A stretch of DNA of 64,000 nucleotides from Sphingobacterium spiritivorum ATCC 33861 (GCF_000143765.1 NZ_GL379770.1:496001-560000), one strand, 5' to 3'; counted from the stretch's first letter, positions 27,550 through 36,836 are shown. The notes: generated by a model from the letters alone, not told the origin. Numbers and translations: made by a program.

Positions 27550-29382
27550 ATGAGTCTAAGTTTAGTGGATATAAGCATCATATTTGTTTATATCATTGGT
27601 ATAATAGGATTGGGATTTTATATCTCTACAAAAGCATCTAAAGATCTGCAATCTTATTTTTTAGGGGGCAATACGATGAAATGGTATTACCTGGGACTGA
27701 GTAATGCGTCCGGGATGTTTGATACATCCGGTACGATGTGGACAGTCAGTATACTCTTCATTTATGGACTCAAGAGTGCATGGATTCCCTGGTTGTGGCC
27801 GGTCTGGAATCAGGTTTTTGTCTTTGTATATCTGGCGATTTGGATGCGCCGGTCGGGGGTAATGACAGGAGCACAGTGGATTACTTTTCGTTTTGGTGAC
27901 GGCAAAGGTTCTAAGTTGTCACATATTATCATTGTGGCATTTGCGGTGATCAGTGTGATCGGTTTTATCGCCTATTTCTTTGAGGGCATCGGTAAATTTT
28001 GTACGTCTATTCTTCCATGGGATCTGAGTGTGGATATACTTGGCTATCATTTGTCTTCGGCCCGGTCATATGCCTTGATTATCTGTGCGCTGACGACCTT
28101 ATATACAGTTAAGGGTGGTATGTACAGTGTCGTAGCGACAGAGGTACTGCAGTTCTTTATTATGACACTAGCTTGTTTTGCTATAGGATATATTGCTTAT
28201 AATGCCGTGACGGCAGAGCAGATTCGTGCGGCCATACCGGACGGATGGCTTGATATGTCATTTGGCTGGACGCTTGATCTGGATTGGAGCAAGACGCAGG
28301 TCCCCAATGCAAATGATAAAATACTTTCCGACGGATTCGGAATGTTTGGTGCCTTGTTTATGATGATGGTATTCAAGGGAATATTTGCCTCGATCGCCGG
28401 ACCTGTACCCAGCTACGATATGCAGCGTGTATTGTCTTCACGTACTCCGTCCGATGCAGCAAAGATGAGTGTGAGTTCCATCTTTGTGATGTATATACCC
28501 CGTTATCTGATGGTGGCATCATTTGCAGTGCTGGGACTGGTATATCTCGGTCCTGAAATGGGACAGATGGGAGCGAATATTGATTTCGAAAAAGTGCTTC
28601 CTGAAGCCGTGAATCGTTTTGTGCCGATAGGGCTTAAAGGATTGATCCTCGCCGGATTTCTTTCCGCTTTCATGGGGACTTTCTCTGCATTTGTCAATGC
28701 TGCCCCGGCATACATTGTCAACGATATCTATAAAAAGTATGTAAACCCGAATGCCACCAATGCAAAGTATATACGCCTGAGTATTATATCCTCAGTGCTG
28801 CTGGTTATTATCGGTATTATATTTGGATTCAATGCAGCTTCACTCAATAAGATTACACTCTGGATTACTTCTGCCTTATATGGAGGTTATGTGGCTGCGA
28901 ACGTGTTGAAATGGGTTTGGTGGCGTTTTTCCGGAGACGGTTATTTCTGGGGTATGCTTTTCGGCCTTATAGCTTCTACGCTCAAATTATTTCTGTTTCC
29001 GGAGATTGTCGATATTTATATCTTCCCCATTATTTTCCTTTTCTCCCTTCTGGGATGTATTATCGGGACTTACCTCAAGCCCCTTGAAAATCGAGAAACA
29101 GTCAAAGAATTCTATAAGAAAACAAAGCCCTGGGGTTTTTGGGGGCCTATAAAGAAAGAGGTCGAAATGGAAGATCCTTCTTTCGAAGCTAATAAGGGAT
29201 TCAAAAGAGATATGTTTAATGTTGTGGTCGGGATTGTATGGCAGATGGCACAGGTAGTTATCCCTATCTACTTTATGGTAAGAGAAAATACCAAAATGGT
29301 GATCTGGTGTGCGGTGCTGATCCTTACCAGTATTCTGTTGAAAAAATTCTGGTGGAATAAACTCCCTGAAGCAGATAAATAG
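27550..29382 (+). CDS. Sodium:solute symporter (SSS family)
   Basis: 610 residues, about 14 membrane helices. Typical SSS features: DISIIFVYIIGIIGLGFYISTKASKDLQSYFLGGN at the start, the MKWYYLGLSNASGMFDTSGTMW segment, TVKGGMYSVVATEVLQFFIM and GLKGLILAGFLSAFMGTFSAFVNAAPAYIVNDIYKK. Members carry sugars, sialic acid, amino acids or vitamins with Na+. The length with a C-terminal cytoplasmic stretch (PWGFWGPIKKEVEMEDPSF) and an extra helix pair is usual for glycan-locus symporters in this phylum. It should move the sugar released in the periplasm into the cytosol, alongside the MFS carrier at the operon end. Confidence 0.92.
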   Translation: MSLSLVDISIIFVYIIGIIGLGFYISTKASKDLQSYFLGGNTMKWYYLGLSNASGMFDTSGTMWTVSILFIYGLKSAWIPWLWPVWNQVFVFVYLAIWMRRSGVMTGAQWITFRFGDGKGSKLSHIIIVAFAVISVIGFIAYFFEGIGKFCTSILPWDLSVDILGYHLSSARSYALIICALTTLYTVKGGMYSVVATEVLQFFIMTLACFAIGYIAYNAVTAEQIRAAIPDGWLDMSFGWTLDLDWSKTQVPNANDKILSDGFGMFGALFMMMVFKGIFASIAGPVPSYDMQRVLSSRTPSDAAKMSVSSIFVMYIPRYLMVASFAVLGLVYLGPEMGQMGANIDFEKVLPEAVNRFVPIGLKGLILAGFLSAFMGTFSAFVNAAPAYIVNDIYKKYVNPNATNAKYIRLSIISSVLLVIIGIIFGFNAASLNKITLWITSALYGGYVAANVLKWVWWRFSGDGYFWGMLFGLIASTLKLFLFPEIVDIYIFPIIFLFSLLGCIIGTYLKPLENRETVKEFYKKTKPWGFWGPIKKEVEMEDPSFEANKGFKRDMFNVVVGIVWQMAQVVIPIYFMVRENTKMVIWCAVLILTSILLKKFWWNKLPEADK

Positions 29383-29385
29383 CAT

Positions 29386-30072
29386 ATGGAAAAGAAGCGT
29401 ATTTATATGATCCTGCTCCTGTGTCTGCAGATGATAACAGGATTATTTGCACAGGAAGCAGTAATAGACAGTAGCTATGCAAACAGTTATTATCAGAAGC
29501 GCCAGGCCTATTACGATCAGTTGCCTAAAGTGAAGAATGCTATTGTCTTTCTGGGGAACAGTATTACAGAAGCAGGTCAATGGTATGAGATCGCACAGGT
29601 ATCTCATATTATCAACAGAGGTATCAGCGGAGATGTGACGTACGGTATATTGAACAGGTTGTCTTCCATTACTGCCCTTCAACCGAAAAAAATCTTTATG
29701 ACAGTAGGAATTAACGATGTCAAAAGAGGGATTCCTCCGGAATATACAGTACAGAATATAGAACGGATTATTAAAAGAGTACGTAAAGACTCCCCGAAAA
29801 CAAAATTATTGATTCAGAGTGTACTGCCGGTTCGGGAATCTATGTTTACAGATGGTTACCAGCGCGTGACCAATCAAAAGGTCGTGCTGCTCAACGAACA
29901 GATCAAAACGCTATGTCAGCAGTATGATGTTCCGTTTATAGATGTCCATCAGGCTATATTCATGGATAAGGAAGGACGCCTGAAACAAGAGCTGACAACA
30001 GACGGAATACATCTGCGTCCGGAAGCTTATATCCAATGGATCGATTACCTGAAAACCAAGAAATATTTATAA
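29386..30072 (+). CDS. Exported SGNH/GDSL esterase 1
   Basis: 228 residues; signal peptide ends near LFAQ (residue 23). SGNH hydrolase blocks: VFLGNSITE (Ser59), NRGISGD, VGINDVKRG and the C-terminal DGIHLRPEAY with Asp206 and His209. Such enzymes remove acetyl groups from sugars, for example from sialic acids or GlcNAc-containing glycans. Three bases separate it from the symporter stop. It is about half identical by eye to the next gene, so the two are a tandem duplication. Confidence 0.9.
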   Translation: MEKKRIYMILLLCLQMITGLFAQEAVIDSSYANSYYQKRQAYYDQLPKVKNAIVFLGNSITEAGQWYEIAQVSHIINRGISGDVTYGILNRLSSITALQPKKIFMTVGINDVKRGIPPEYTVQNIERIIKRVRKDSPKTKLLIQSVLPVRESMFTDGYQRVTNQKVVLLNEQIKTLCQQYDVPFIDVHQAIFMDKEGRLKQELTTDGIHLRPEAYIQWIDYLKTKKYL

Positions 30073-30074
30073 CC

Positions 30075-30743
30075 ATGCATAAGAATTTAATCGCATTGAT
30101 AGCGGTGCTGTACAGCATACATGTACAGGCACAAAAAATTGACTCCAGTTATAACAATACGTATTATCAGGGACGAATGGAATTATTCAATTCTCTTCAG
30201 ATCCCGCATTCGGCCATTGTCTTTCTGGGAAACAGTATTACCGAGAGAGGAATGTGGCATGAGCTACTGAGCGGAAAGCCCATTGTCAACAGAGGTATCG
30301 GCGGAGATAATACGTTTGGAGTATTGGCGAGGATACAGCCTGTCATAGATGCCAAACCTAAGAAAGTATTCTTGTTGATCGGTGTCAATGACATCTCACG
30401 GAATCTTCCAGTAGAGGTAACAGCAGCCAATTATGAAAAGATTATTCAGCGCTTCAAAAAGGGAAGTCCTAAGACTACCTTGTATGTACAGAGTGTATTG
30501 CCTGTAAATGATGCAATACTGAAAGCAGATTACATCAAAAACAAAGGACATCTGATTATCGAATTGAACAAGCGGATAAAAGCATTGGCTGCACAGTACA
30601 ATGTGCCGTTTATTGAATTGTATTCTTTATTCAATGATGGTCAGGGTAATCTGTTGCCCGATATGACTAACGACGGAATACATCTGAGACCTGCGGCCTA
30701 TGTGAAATGGGTAGATTTTCTGAAACGTAACAAGTATTTATAA
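30075..30743 (+). CDS. Exported SGNH/GDSL esterase 2 (tandem paralogue)
   Basis: 222 residues from ATG 30075, two bases after the stop of its paralogue; the signal peptide (NLIALIAVLYSIHVQAQ) fixes this start over the open frame that reaches back into the previous gene. SGNH motifs: VFLGNSITERG (Ser54), NRGIGGDNTFG, IGVNDISRN and DGIHLRPAAY (Asp200, His203). Both copies keep all catalytic residues, so each is probably active, perhaps on different acetyl positions. Confidence 0.9.
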   Translation: MHKNLIALIAVLYSIHVQAQKIDSSYNNTYYQGRMELFNSLQIPHSAIVFLGNSITERGMWHELLSGKPIVNRGIGGDNTFGVLARIQPVIDAKPKKVFLLIGVNDISRNLPVEVTAANYEKIIQRFKKGSPKTTLYVQSVLPVNDAILKADYIKNKGHLIIELNKRIKALAAQYNVPFIELYSLFNDGQGNLLPDMTNDGIHLRPAAYVKWVDFLKRNKYL

Positions 30744-30777
30744 CATTAGCTAACCTTACTATAAAAAACAAAATCAA

Positions 30778-31716
30778 GTGAAGATTACAGGGACATTTAT
30801 TGACGAAATATCGCATGATATTCCGCATCAGAACTGGGGTGCGGAAGAATGGGACAGGGATTTTGCATATATGAAAGCCTTAGGTATTGATACGGTGATT
30901 ATGATCCGTAGCGGATACCGCAATTTTATTACTTATCCGTCAGAATACCTGATGAGCAAGCACGGTTGTTATCGTCCTTCTATGGATCTGGTAGAACTGT
31001 ATCTTACTCTGGCAGATAAGTATGATATGAAATTTTACTTAGGGCTCTATGACAGCGGTGTGTATTGGGACACCGGAAATCTGCAGTTTGAAATCGATGC
31101 CAACAGGTTTGTGATTGATGAAGTATGGCAGAAATACGGGCATTATAAAAGTTTTGGCGGATGGTACATCAGTACAGAGATAAGCCGCAGAACAAAGGGT
31201 GCTACAGAGGCCTTCTATACCCTGGGAAAACAGTGCAAAGATGTAAGCAATGGTCTGCCGACATTTATTTCTCCCTGGATAGATGGGAAAAAAGCAGTCA
31301 TGGCTTCCAGCGCATCCCTCAGCAAAGAAGATGCTGTGTCTGTCAAGGAGCATGAGCAGGAGTGGGGTGAAATCTTTGATGGAATCTCCGGAGCGATAGA
31401 TGCAGTAGCTTTTCAGGATGGACATATTGATTATCATGAGCTGCCGGCATTCTTTGAGATCAATAAGAAACTTGCTGATCGCTACGGACTGGAGTGCTGG
31501 ACAAATGCCGAATCCTTTGACCGGGATATGCCGATCAAATTTCTGCCGATCAAGTTTGATAAGCTGAGATTAAAGCTCGAAGCAGCTCATGCTGCGGGCT
31601 ACGATAAAGCAATAACATTTGAATTTTCACATTTTATGAGTCCGCAGTCGGCTTATCTGCAGGCAGGACATTTATACAACAGATATAAAGAATACATCAA
31701 TACATTAGGATTTTAA
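30778..31716 (+). CDS. DUF4434 TIM-barrel, glycoside-hydrolase-like protein
   Basis: 312 residues starting with GTG at 30778 (KITGTFIDEISHDIPHQNWG follows). It matches DUF4434, a TIM-barrel family related to glycoside hydrolases: MKALGIDTVIMIRSGYRN, DKYDMKFYLGLYDSG, FGGWYISTEIS and FQDGHID supply acidic residues at strand ends that could be catalytic (E in YISTE, D in QDGHID). No signal peptide, so it works in the cytosol unless the start is further upstream. Its presence between esterases and an epimerase points to a role on an imported saccharide. No characterised relative is known to me. Confidence 0.8.
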   Translation: MKITGTFIDEISHDIPHQNWGAEEWDRDFAYMKALGIDTVIMIRSGYRNFITYPSEYLMSKHGCYRPSMDLVELYLTLADKYDMKFYLGLYDSGVYWDTGNLQFEIDANRFVIDEVWQKYGHYKSFGGWYISTEISRRTKGATEAFYTLGKQCKDVSNGLPTFISPWIDGKKAVMASSASLSKEDAVSVKEHEQEWGEIFDGISGAIDAVAFQDGHIDYHELPAFFEINKKLADRYGLECWTNAESFDRDMPIKFLPIKFDKLRLKLEAAHAAGYDKAITFEFSHFMSPQSAYLQAGHLYNRYKEYINTLGF

Positions 31717-31732
31717 GCAGATACAATATATT

Positions 31733-32881
31733 ATGAAGATATACAGTGATATATATAAGAATGAATTATTAGAACAGGTGATTCCGTTTTGGGAAAAATA
31801 TTCCATAGACCGGGAGTGCGGAGGGTATTTCACGTGTCTGGATAGGCAGGGTAACGTCTTCGATCAGGACAAATTTATGTGGTTGCAGGGACGTCAGGTC
31901 TGGATGTTTTCATTCCTTTACCAGCATTGTGAACAAAAACAGGAATGGCTGGATATTGCTCTTCACGGTGCTGCATTTATGGAACAATACGGAAGAGACG
32001 CAGAAGGGAACTGGTATTTTTCGCTGAACAGAGAAGGAAAACCACTTGTACAACCTTATAACATCTTTTCGGATTGTTTTGCAACGATGGGATTCAGCGC
32101 CCTGTATAAGGCTACCGGAAATACGACATACAGTGCTATCGCCAAACAGACTTTTGAGCAGATACTGAAAAGGAGAACCGATACCAAAGGCGTATACAAT
32201 AAAATATATCCCGGAACACGGGACCTGCGTAATTTTTCCCTTCCCATGATTCTGAGTAATCTGGCTTTGGAAATGGAAGAGCTGTTAGATAAGCAAGTGG
32301 TGGAACAATTACTGGATGAGATCATTCATGAGGTAATGGAGGTGTTTTATAATGAAGAGCGGGGCATTATTTTCGAAAATGTCAATCCGGACGGTAGCTT
32401 CAGCAATAGTTTTGAAGGCCGGTTGCTCAATCCCGGACATACGTTAGAGGCCATGTGGTTTATTATGGATCTGGCTGTTAGAAAAGGAGATCGTTCCCTT
32501 ATTGATAAAGCATTAGAAATTGCATTGAAAGCATTGGAATATGGCTGGGATAAAGAGTATGAAGGCATATTTTATTTTCTGGATAGTGAGGGACACCCTC
32601 CACAGCAACTGGAATGGGATCAAAAACTCTGGTGGGTACATCTGGAAGCTCTGGTATGTATGGCCAAAGCGTGGAAGCTGACCGGAGATGAGCGTGCGAA
32701 AGCCTGGTTTGTGAAATTACATGATTACAGCTGGGAAAAATTCAGAGATGCCGAATACGGGGAATGGTACGGCTATCTCAACAGAAGAGGAGAAGTACTG
32801 CTTCCCCTCAAAGGAGGAAAATGGAAAGGGTGTTTCCACGCTCCGCGTGCACTCTGGCAGATTCATCAGACTTTAGCTTAA
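31733..32881 (+). CDS. N-acylglucosamine 2-epimerase (AGE/RnBP family)
   Basis: 382 residues, no signal peptide. Alpha6/alpha6-barrel AGE family; it shares long stretches with mammalian renin-binding protein: MWLQGRQVWMF, NPGHTLEAMWF with His236, LEWDQKLWW, and DAEYGEWYGYLNRRGE with GCFHAPR (His369). Both histidines are those used for epimerisation. The enzyme interconverts N-acetylmannosamine and N-acetylglucosamine, the step after sialic acid lyase in Bacteroidota sialic acid catabolism. The RnBP-like motifs argue against cellobiose epimerase. It is the best clue to the substrate of this operon. Confidence 0.92.
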   Translation: MKIYSDIYKNELLEQVIPFWEKYSIDRECGGYFTCLDRQGNVFDQDKFMWLQGRQVWMFSFLYQHCEQKQEWLDIALHGAAFMEQYGRDAEGNWYFSLNREGKPLVQPYNIFSDCFATMGFSALYKATGNTTYSAIAKQTFEQILKRRTDTKGVYNKIYPGTRDLRNFSLPMILSNLALEMEELLDKQVVEQLLDEIIHEVMEVFYNEERGIIFENVNPDGSFSNSFEGRLLNPGHTLEAMWFIMDLAVRKGDRSLIDKALEIALKALEYGWDKEYEGIFYFLDSEGHPPQQLEWDQKLWWVHLEALVCMAKAWKLTGDERAKAWFVKLHDYSWEKFRDAEYGEWYGYLNRRGEVLLPLKGGKWKGCFHAPRALWQIHQTLA

Positions 32882-32909
32882 GTATATAACCAATTATAAA
32901 GCCTTTATT

Positions 32910-34169
32910 ATGAATGTAATGAGTAGTCCATCCGCTACTGTGGATAATCCAAAAATACTTAACGCTGCTGTGATTGTGGCAGCGTTGGGTTATTTTGTAG
33001 ATATATATGACCTGCTGCTTTTCAGCATTGTCCGTGTTCCCAGCCTGCAGGCCTTGGGGTATAGCGGGGAGCAGCTAACTAATCACGGTATTTTTCTGTT
33101 AAATATACAGATGGTGGGCATGTTGGTTGGCGGTATTTTCTGGGGTATTCTGGGAGATAAGAAGGGTCGCCTGTCTGTATTATTCGGATCGATCTGTCTG
33201 TACTCCATTGCAAATATTGCCAATGGTTTTGTAACGACAATTGAAGGGTACAGTTTGTGGCGTTTAGTTGCAGGAATAGGTCTGGCCGGCGAATTAGGAG
33301 CAGGTATTACCCTTGTAACGGAAATTATGCCTAAAGAAAAACGGGGACTGGCAACTACTATTGTTGCCTCGGTCGGAGTCAGCGGAGCAGTAGCGGCGTA
33401 TTTTGTGGCTCAGTTTTTTTCCTGGGAAGTGTGTTATTTTATCGGTGGAGGATTGGGACTTTCTTTACTGGCACTGCGTATAGGTGTCAGAGAATCTGCT
33501 ATGTTTGCAAAGACCCTCCATCAGAAGCATGCCTCGAGAGGCGATTTTTTGTCTCTGTTTAAAGATGCCGGGCGGTTTTTGAAATATCTGAAATGTATAA
33601 TTATAGGCGTTCCGTTATGGTTTGTGGTAGGGATTCTGATTACCTTGTCACCGGAGTTTGGTAAAGTGCTTGGCGTACAGGGAGAGGTAAGTGCAGGTGC
33701 TGCTGTAGCCTGTTGTTACGGAGGGTTAGTAGTAGGTGATATCCTGAGCGGATTTCTCAGCCAGATACTCAAAAGTCGTAAGAAAGTCGTGTATGTATTC
33801 CTTTCGTTGGCAGTTATCAGTGTTTCTGCTTATTTCTCGCTGACAGGATTGTCTGTAACTGCGTTCTACTTTATTTGCTTTTTCCTTGGACTTTCGGTAG
33901 GCTATTGGGTAATCTTTATGACCATTGCAGCAGAGCAATTCGGTACCAATATCCGGGCCACAGTTACGACTACAGTACCTAACTTTGTGAGAGGAGCGGT
34001 CGTACCCCTGACGATACTTTTTCAGTTTCTCTATGCTTCATTTGACAATCTGATCTATGCCGGTATCTGCGTAGGACTATTGTGTCTGCTGTTAGCCTTT
34101 TGGGCAATCAGAGGCATGCAGGAGACTTTTTCAAAAGATCTCAATTACCTGGAAGAAGAAGAGAAATAA
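32910..34169 (+). CDS. MFS transporter, sugar/sugar-acid:H+ symporter type
   Basis: 419 residues with 12 hydrophobic segments. MFS signatures are GDKKGRLSVLFGS between TM2 and TM3 (the D-x-x-G-R-R/K loop) and LWRLVAGIGLAGELGAGITLVTEIMPKEKRG at TM4-TM5, a layout of the metabolite:H+ symporters that include NanT. The second half has VGYWVIFMTIAAEQFGTNIRATVTT. Together with the epimerase it resembles the nanE-nanT pair of Bacteroides and Tannerella sialic acid operons. Cargo is inferred, not shown. Last gene of the operon; a strong terminator follows. Confidence 0.85.
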   Translation: MNVMSSPSATVDNPKILNAAVIVAALGYFVDIYDLLLFSIVRVPSLQALGYSGEQLTNHGIFLLNIQMVGMLVGGIFWGILGDKKGRLSVLFGSICLYSIANIANGFVTTIEGYSLWRLVAGIGLAGELGAGITLVTEIMPKEKRGLATTIVASVGVSGAVAAYFVAQFFSWEVCYFIGGGLGLSLLALRIGVRESAMFAKTLHQKHASRGDFLSLFKDAGRFLKYLKCIIIGVPLWFVVGILITLSPEFGKVLGVQGEVSAGAAVACCYGGLVVGDILSGFLSQILKSRKKVVYVFLSLAVISVSAYFSLTGLSVTAFYFICFFLGLSVGYWVIFMTIAAEQFGTNIRATVTTTVPNFVRGAVVPLTILFQFLYASFDNLIYAGICVGLLCLLLAFWAIRGMQETFSKDLNYLEEEEK

Positions 34170-34190
34170 CAGAAGTGTTTTTTATTTTAT

Positions 34191-34240
34191 AAAACACAGA
34201 TGCCTCCTGAACTTGGTTCAGGAGGCATCTGTGTTTTCTT
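34191..34240. terminator. Strong bidirectional terminator
   Basis: A perfect 22-bp stem (34191-34212 with 34216-34237) and a three-base loop, with A run on one side and T run on the other. It ends both the glycan operon (+) and the DUF4424 gene (-). Confidence 0.9.
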
Positions 34241-34256
34241 TTGAACAGTTCATTCC

Positions 34257-35363
34257 TTATTTCAATTCCTTCAGCCATTTCTGCTCCTCCGGAGTCAGAT
34301 CTTTAGGTTTCGGTATATATTTCGGATCCGCTGCATACCAGTCTATATTACTGTAATAATCCCGTAAGTCTTTGGACTTAAAAACATATCCCCGTCTTGC
34401 AAACGGAAGATTACGTAATATTTTTTTGCTTGTTTCATCCTTTGCCTTAAGAATACGATCCTGAGCATATACCGCAAAGGGCAGGACATCTGTTTTGGAA
34501 TCAAAAGATTCTCCCGGAGGAAAGTAGTTTTCAGCAGAGAGATAAAGCTCACCGGCAGGAGCAAAATTAGTCTTATGAAAAACCAGTGTACCCTGACGGA
34601 TAGTAAACCGGATCTGATCCGACTCATGTACAGAAGAAGGAAGTGCTTCTACCTCTTTAGTTTTTCCCCAGCCTTTAATCTGCCAGTCTTCCTTTTTGTC
34701 AAAAAATGTCTTATGGATATTGAATTCCGTTACATCTCCCATATCTACAATCAACGTGAAGTCGTCGATCTGCTTATTTGCCCATCGCCTGGCTGCTGTC
34801 AGCACATATTCCAGATAGTATTGATAATCTATAGAACCGGAAAGGTCATAGGTGTAGGTATGCTGGATACTGTTTTTGCCTTTTCTGAAAGGAGCCTCAA
34901 AATAATAAACATAGTTAAAGCCAACCTCATTAACATTATCAATCTCTTTCTTGATTTTATCCAATGGTTCAGATACAATTTTGCCGTTATTAACATAGAG
35001 CGAATCATATACGTAGGCAACTTTATACGGAAGATCCTGATTATTCAGCTTTACTGTAAAATCTCTCATATAGGGATGAAAACCATTTTTTGGCGTGCCA
35101 TCCACATCTCCGGATGGAGACATCGCTTCAAATCCGACCGTAATTTTCTTATCCTCAACGGGATTTTCAAATTCATAATATACGGTGATATGTACCTGTC
35201 TATCTCCCACCTTTCTGATAGTAAGGATCTCCTTTCTGACACTAATGTCAGTTTCATGGATCGGCACAAGTTGATTTCCTCTTGCAAAGAATGCCCCGTC
35301 ATTAGCATAGCTGTAAGCTGTGAAGCACAGTAAAAGCGATAATATCAATAGGAAATTTTTCAT
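34257..35363 (-). CDS. DUF4424 exported protein
   Basis: 368 residues from the ATG at 35363, picked because it gives a signal peptide (NFLLILSLLLCFTAYSYA); the frame stays open for 41 more codons upstream but into the divergent promoter region. It matches DUF4424: NDGAFFARGNQLVPIHETDISVRKEIL at the mature N-terminus, an antiparallel beta-rich body (VHITVYYEFENP, TVGFEAMSP, FNYVYYFEAPFRKGKN) and a Tyr/Trp-rich C-terminal YARHG-like tail (DLRDYYSNIDWYAADPKYIPKPKDLTPEEQKWL). Function unknown; periplasmic. It is expressed alone and shares its upstream region with dihydroorotase. Confidence 0.85.
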   Translation of the reverse strand: MKNFLLILSLLLCFTAYSYANDGAFFARGNQLVPIHETDISVRKEILTIRKVGDRQVHITVYYEFENPVEDKKITVGFEAMSPSGDVDGTPKNGFHPYMRDFTVKLNNQDLPYKVAYVYDSLYVNNGKIVSEPLDKIKKEIDNVNEVGFNYVYYFEAPFRKGKNSIQHTYTYDLSGSIDYQYYLEYVLTAARRWANKQIDDFTLIVDMGDVTEFNIHKTFFDKKEDWQIKGWGKTKEVEALPSSVHESDQIRFTIRQGTLVFHKTNFAPAGELYLSAENYFPPGESFDSKTDVLPFAVYAQDRILKAKDETSKKILRNLPFARRGYVFKSKDLRDYYSNIDWYAADPKYIPKPKDLTPEEQKWLKELK

Positions 35364-35444
35364 CAGTATAGCATATTTTACAATCATAAATATACACATC
35401 CCGTGCAATATATGAATTGCCGGATTATTTAATTTGGTATTGCG

Positions 35445-35452
35445 TATATTTG
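35445..35452 (+). promoter_or_regulatory. -7 promoter element of the dihydroorotase gene
   Basis: TATATTTG matches TAnnTTTG exactly; predicted transcription start near 35459, about 18 bases before the ATG. No clean -33 TTG at 19-21 bases is present. Confidence 0.45.
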
Positions 35453-35476
35453 TTGTAAAGCAAATACAATCACTCC

Positions 35477-36814
35477 ATGTCTTCAATACTTATCAAATCT
35501 GCTCATATTGTCAATGAAGGGACAACCACAGTAGCAGATGTTTATATCCGTAACGGACGAATCGAAAAAATAGGAAGCGAACTTCAGGTCAAAGCAGATA
35601 AAGAAATAGATGCTACAGGTCTCCATCTTCTTCCGGGACTGATCGATGATCAGGTTCATTTCCGTGAACCCGGTCTGACACACAAAGCCGATATCTGGCA
35701 TGAAAGCCGTGCAGCTGTAGCCGGAGGAACAACTTCTTTCATGGAAATGCCAAATACAGTTCCCAATACATTGACACAGGAACTGTTGCAGGATAAATAT
35801 GATATTGCAGCTAAAAATGCCCTGGCCAATTACTCCTTTTTCATGGGAGCTGCCAATGATAATCTGGAGGAAGTACTCAGGACAGATCCTCGAAAAGTCT
35901 GCGGGATCAAGGTTTTTATGGGATCTTCAACAGGAAATATGCTGGTCGATAATGAAAAAGCCCTGGAAGGAATCTTTGCCAACGCTCCTACATTAGTAGC
36001 TACGCATTGTGAAGATGAGGCAACAATAAAAGCGAATCTTGCGATTTTCAAAGAACAATATGGCGAGGAGGGACTGACTATACAGATGCATCCGCTTATC
36101 CGTTCGGAAGAAGCCTGCTATCTGTCTTCTTCAAAAGCAGTTGAACTGGCTAAGAAAAATAATACCCGTTTGCATATTCTGCATATTTCCACAGGAAAAG
36201 AAACAGCACTGTTTCGCAATGATATCCCTTTGGAACAAAAGCACATTACTGCAGAAGCCTGTATCCACCATATGTGGTTTTCAGATCAGGACTATGCGGC
36301 CAAAGGCAATTTTATCAAATGGAATCCGGCAGTCAAGACCGCTTCCGATAGAGATCAGATCGTTAAAGCTTTGTTAGACGGGCATATCGATGTGATCGCT
36401 ACAGATCATGCCCCACATACGATCGAAGAAAAATTACAGCCTTATCATACCGCTCCGTCGGGAGGGCCTTTAGTGCAACATGCACTGCAGGCTCTGCTGG
36501 ATATGGTCAGTCAGGGAAGAATGACGCTGGAACAACTGGTACAGAAATCTGCGCACAATACCGCGATCTGTTTTCAGATCGAAGACCGTGGATTTATCCG
36601 TGAAGGATACTGGGCCGATCTGGTACTGGTGGATCTCCATAAACCGTATACCGTTTCAAAATCCAATATCCTGTCTAAATGTGGCTGGTCACCGTTTGAA
36701 GGACATACTTTTACCTCTACTGTAGAACATACAATTGTCTCGGGACAATTGGCTTATACAGGTGGTTCACTCATTGAATACGGAGCAGGACAGCGCTTGC
36801 TGTTCAATCGCTAA
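35477..36814 (+). CDS. pyrC: Dihydroorotase
   Basis: 445 residues, cytosolic. Catalyses ring closure of N-carbamoyl-aspartate to dihydroorotate in pyrimidine synthesis. Class-I (pyrC/allantoinase-like) motifs in order: LLPGLIDDQVHFREPG (residues 52-66), the carboxylated-lysine segment GIKVFMGSSTGN with K145, THCED (H177), RLHILHIST (H233) and VIATDHAPH (D310). In the first motif the usual H-x-H is Q59-V-H61, so one zinc-ligand histidine is replaced by glutamine; the rest of the site is intact. Only 22 bases separate it from the next gene, so it may be co-transcribed with the peptidase genes. Confidence 0.88.
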   Translation: MSSILIKSAHIVNEGTTTVADVYIRNGRIEKIGSELQVKADKEIDATGLHLLPGLIDDQVHFREPGLTHKADIWHESRAAVAGGTTSFMEMPNTVPNTLTQELLQDKYDIAAKNALANYSFFMGAANDNLEEVLRTDPRKVCGIKVFMGSSTGNMLVDNEKALEGIFANAPTLVATHCEDEATIKANLAIFKEQYGEEGLTIQMHPLIRSEEACYLSSSKAVELAKKNNTRLHILHISTGKETALFRNDIPLEQKHITAEACIHHMWFSDQDYAAKGNFIKWNPAVKTASDRDQIVKALLDGHIDVIATDHAPHTIEEKLQPYHTAPSGGPLVQHALQALLDMVSQGRMTLEQLVQKSAHNTAICFQIEDRGFIREGYWADLVLVDLHKPYTVSKSNILSKCGWSPFEGHTFTSTVEHTIVSGQLAYTGGSLIEYGAGQRLLFNR

Positions 36815-36836
36815 GCCTTACCTAACTACCTATACG

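Noticed and set aside
31733..32881. Reading the epimerase as a cellobiose 2-epimerase
   Set aside because: The LQGRQVWM, NPGHTLEA and GEWYGYL...GCFHAPR motifs follow the N-acylglucosamine 2-epimerase/renin-binding protein pattern instead.
34575..35333. 252-codon open frame on + opposite the DUF4424 gene
   Set aside because: It is the mirror of a well-supported - strand gene, its translation is full of low-complexity Ile/Phe/Cys stretches and no domain is visible.
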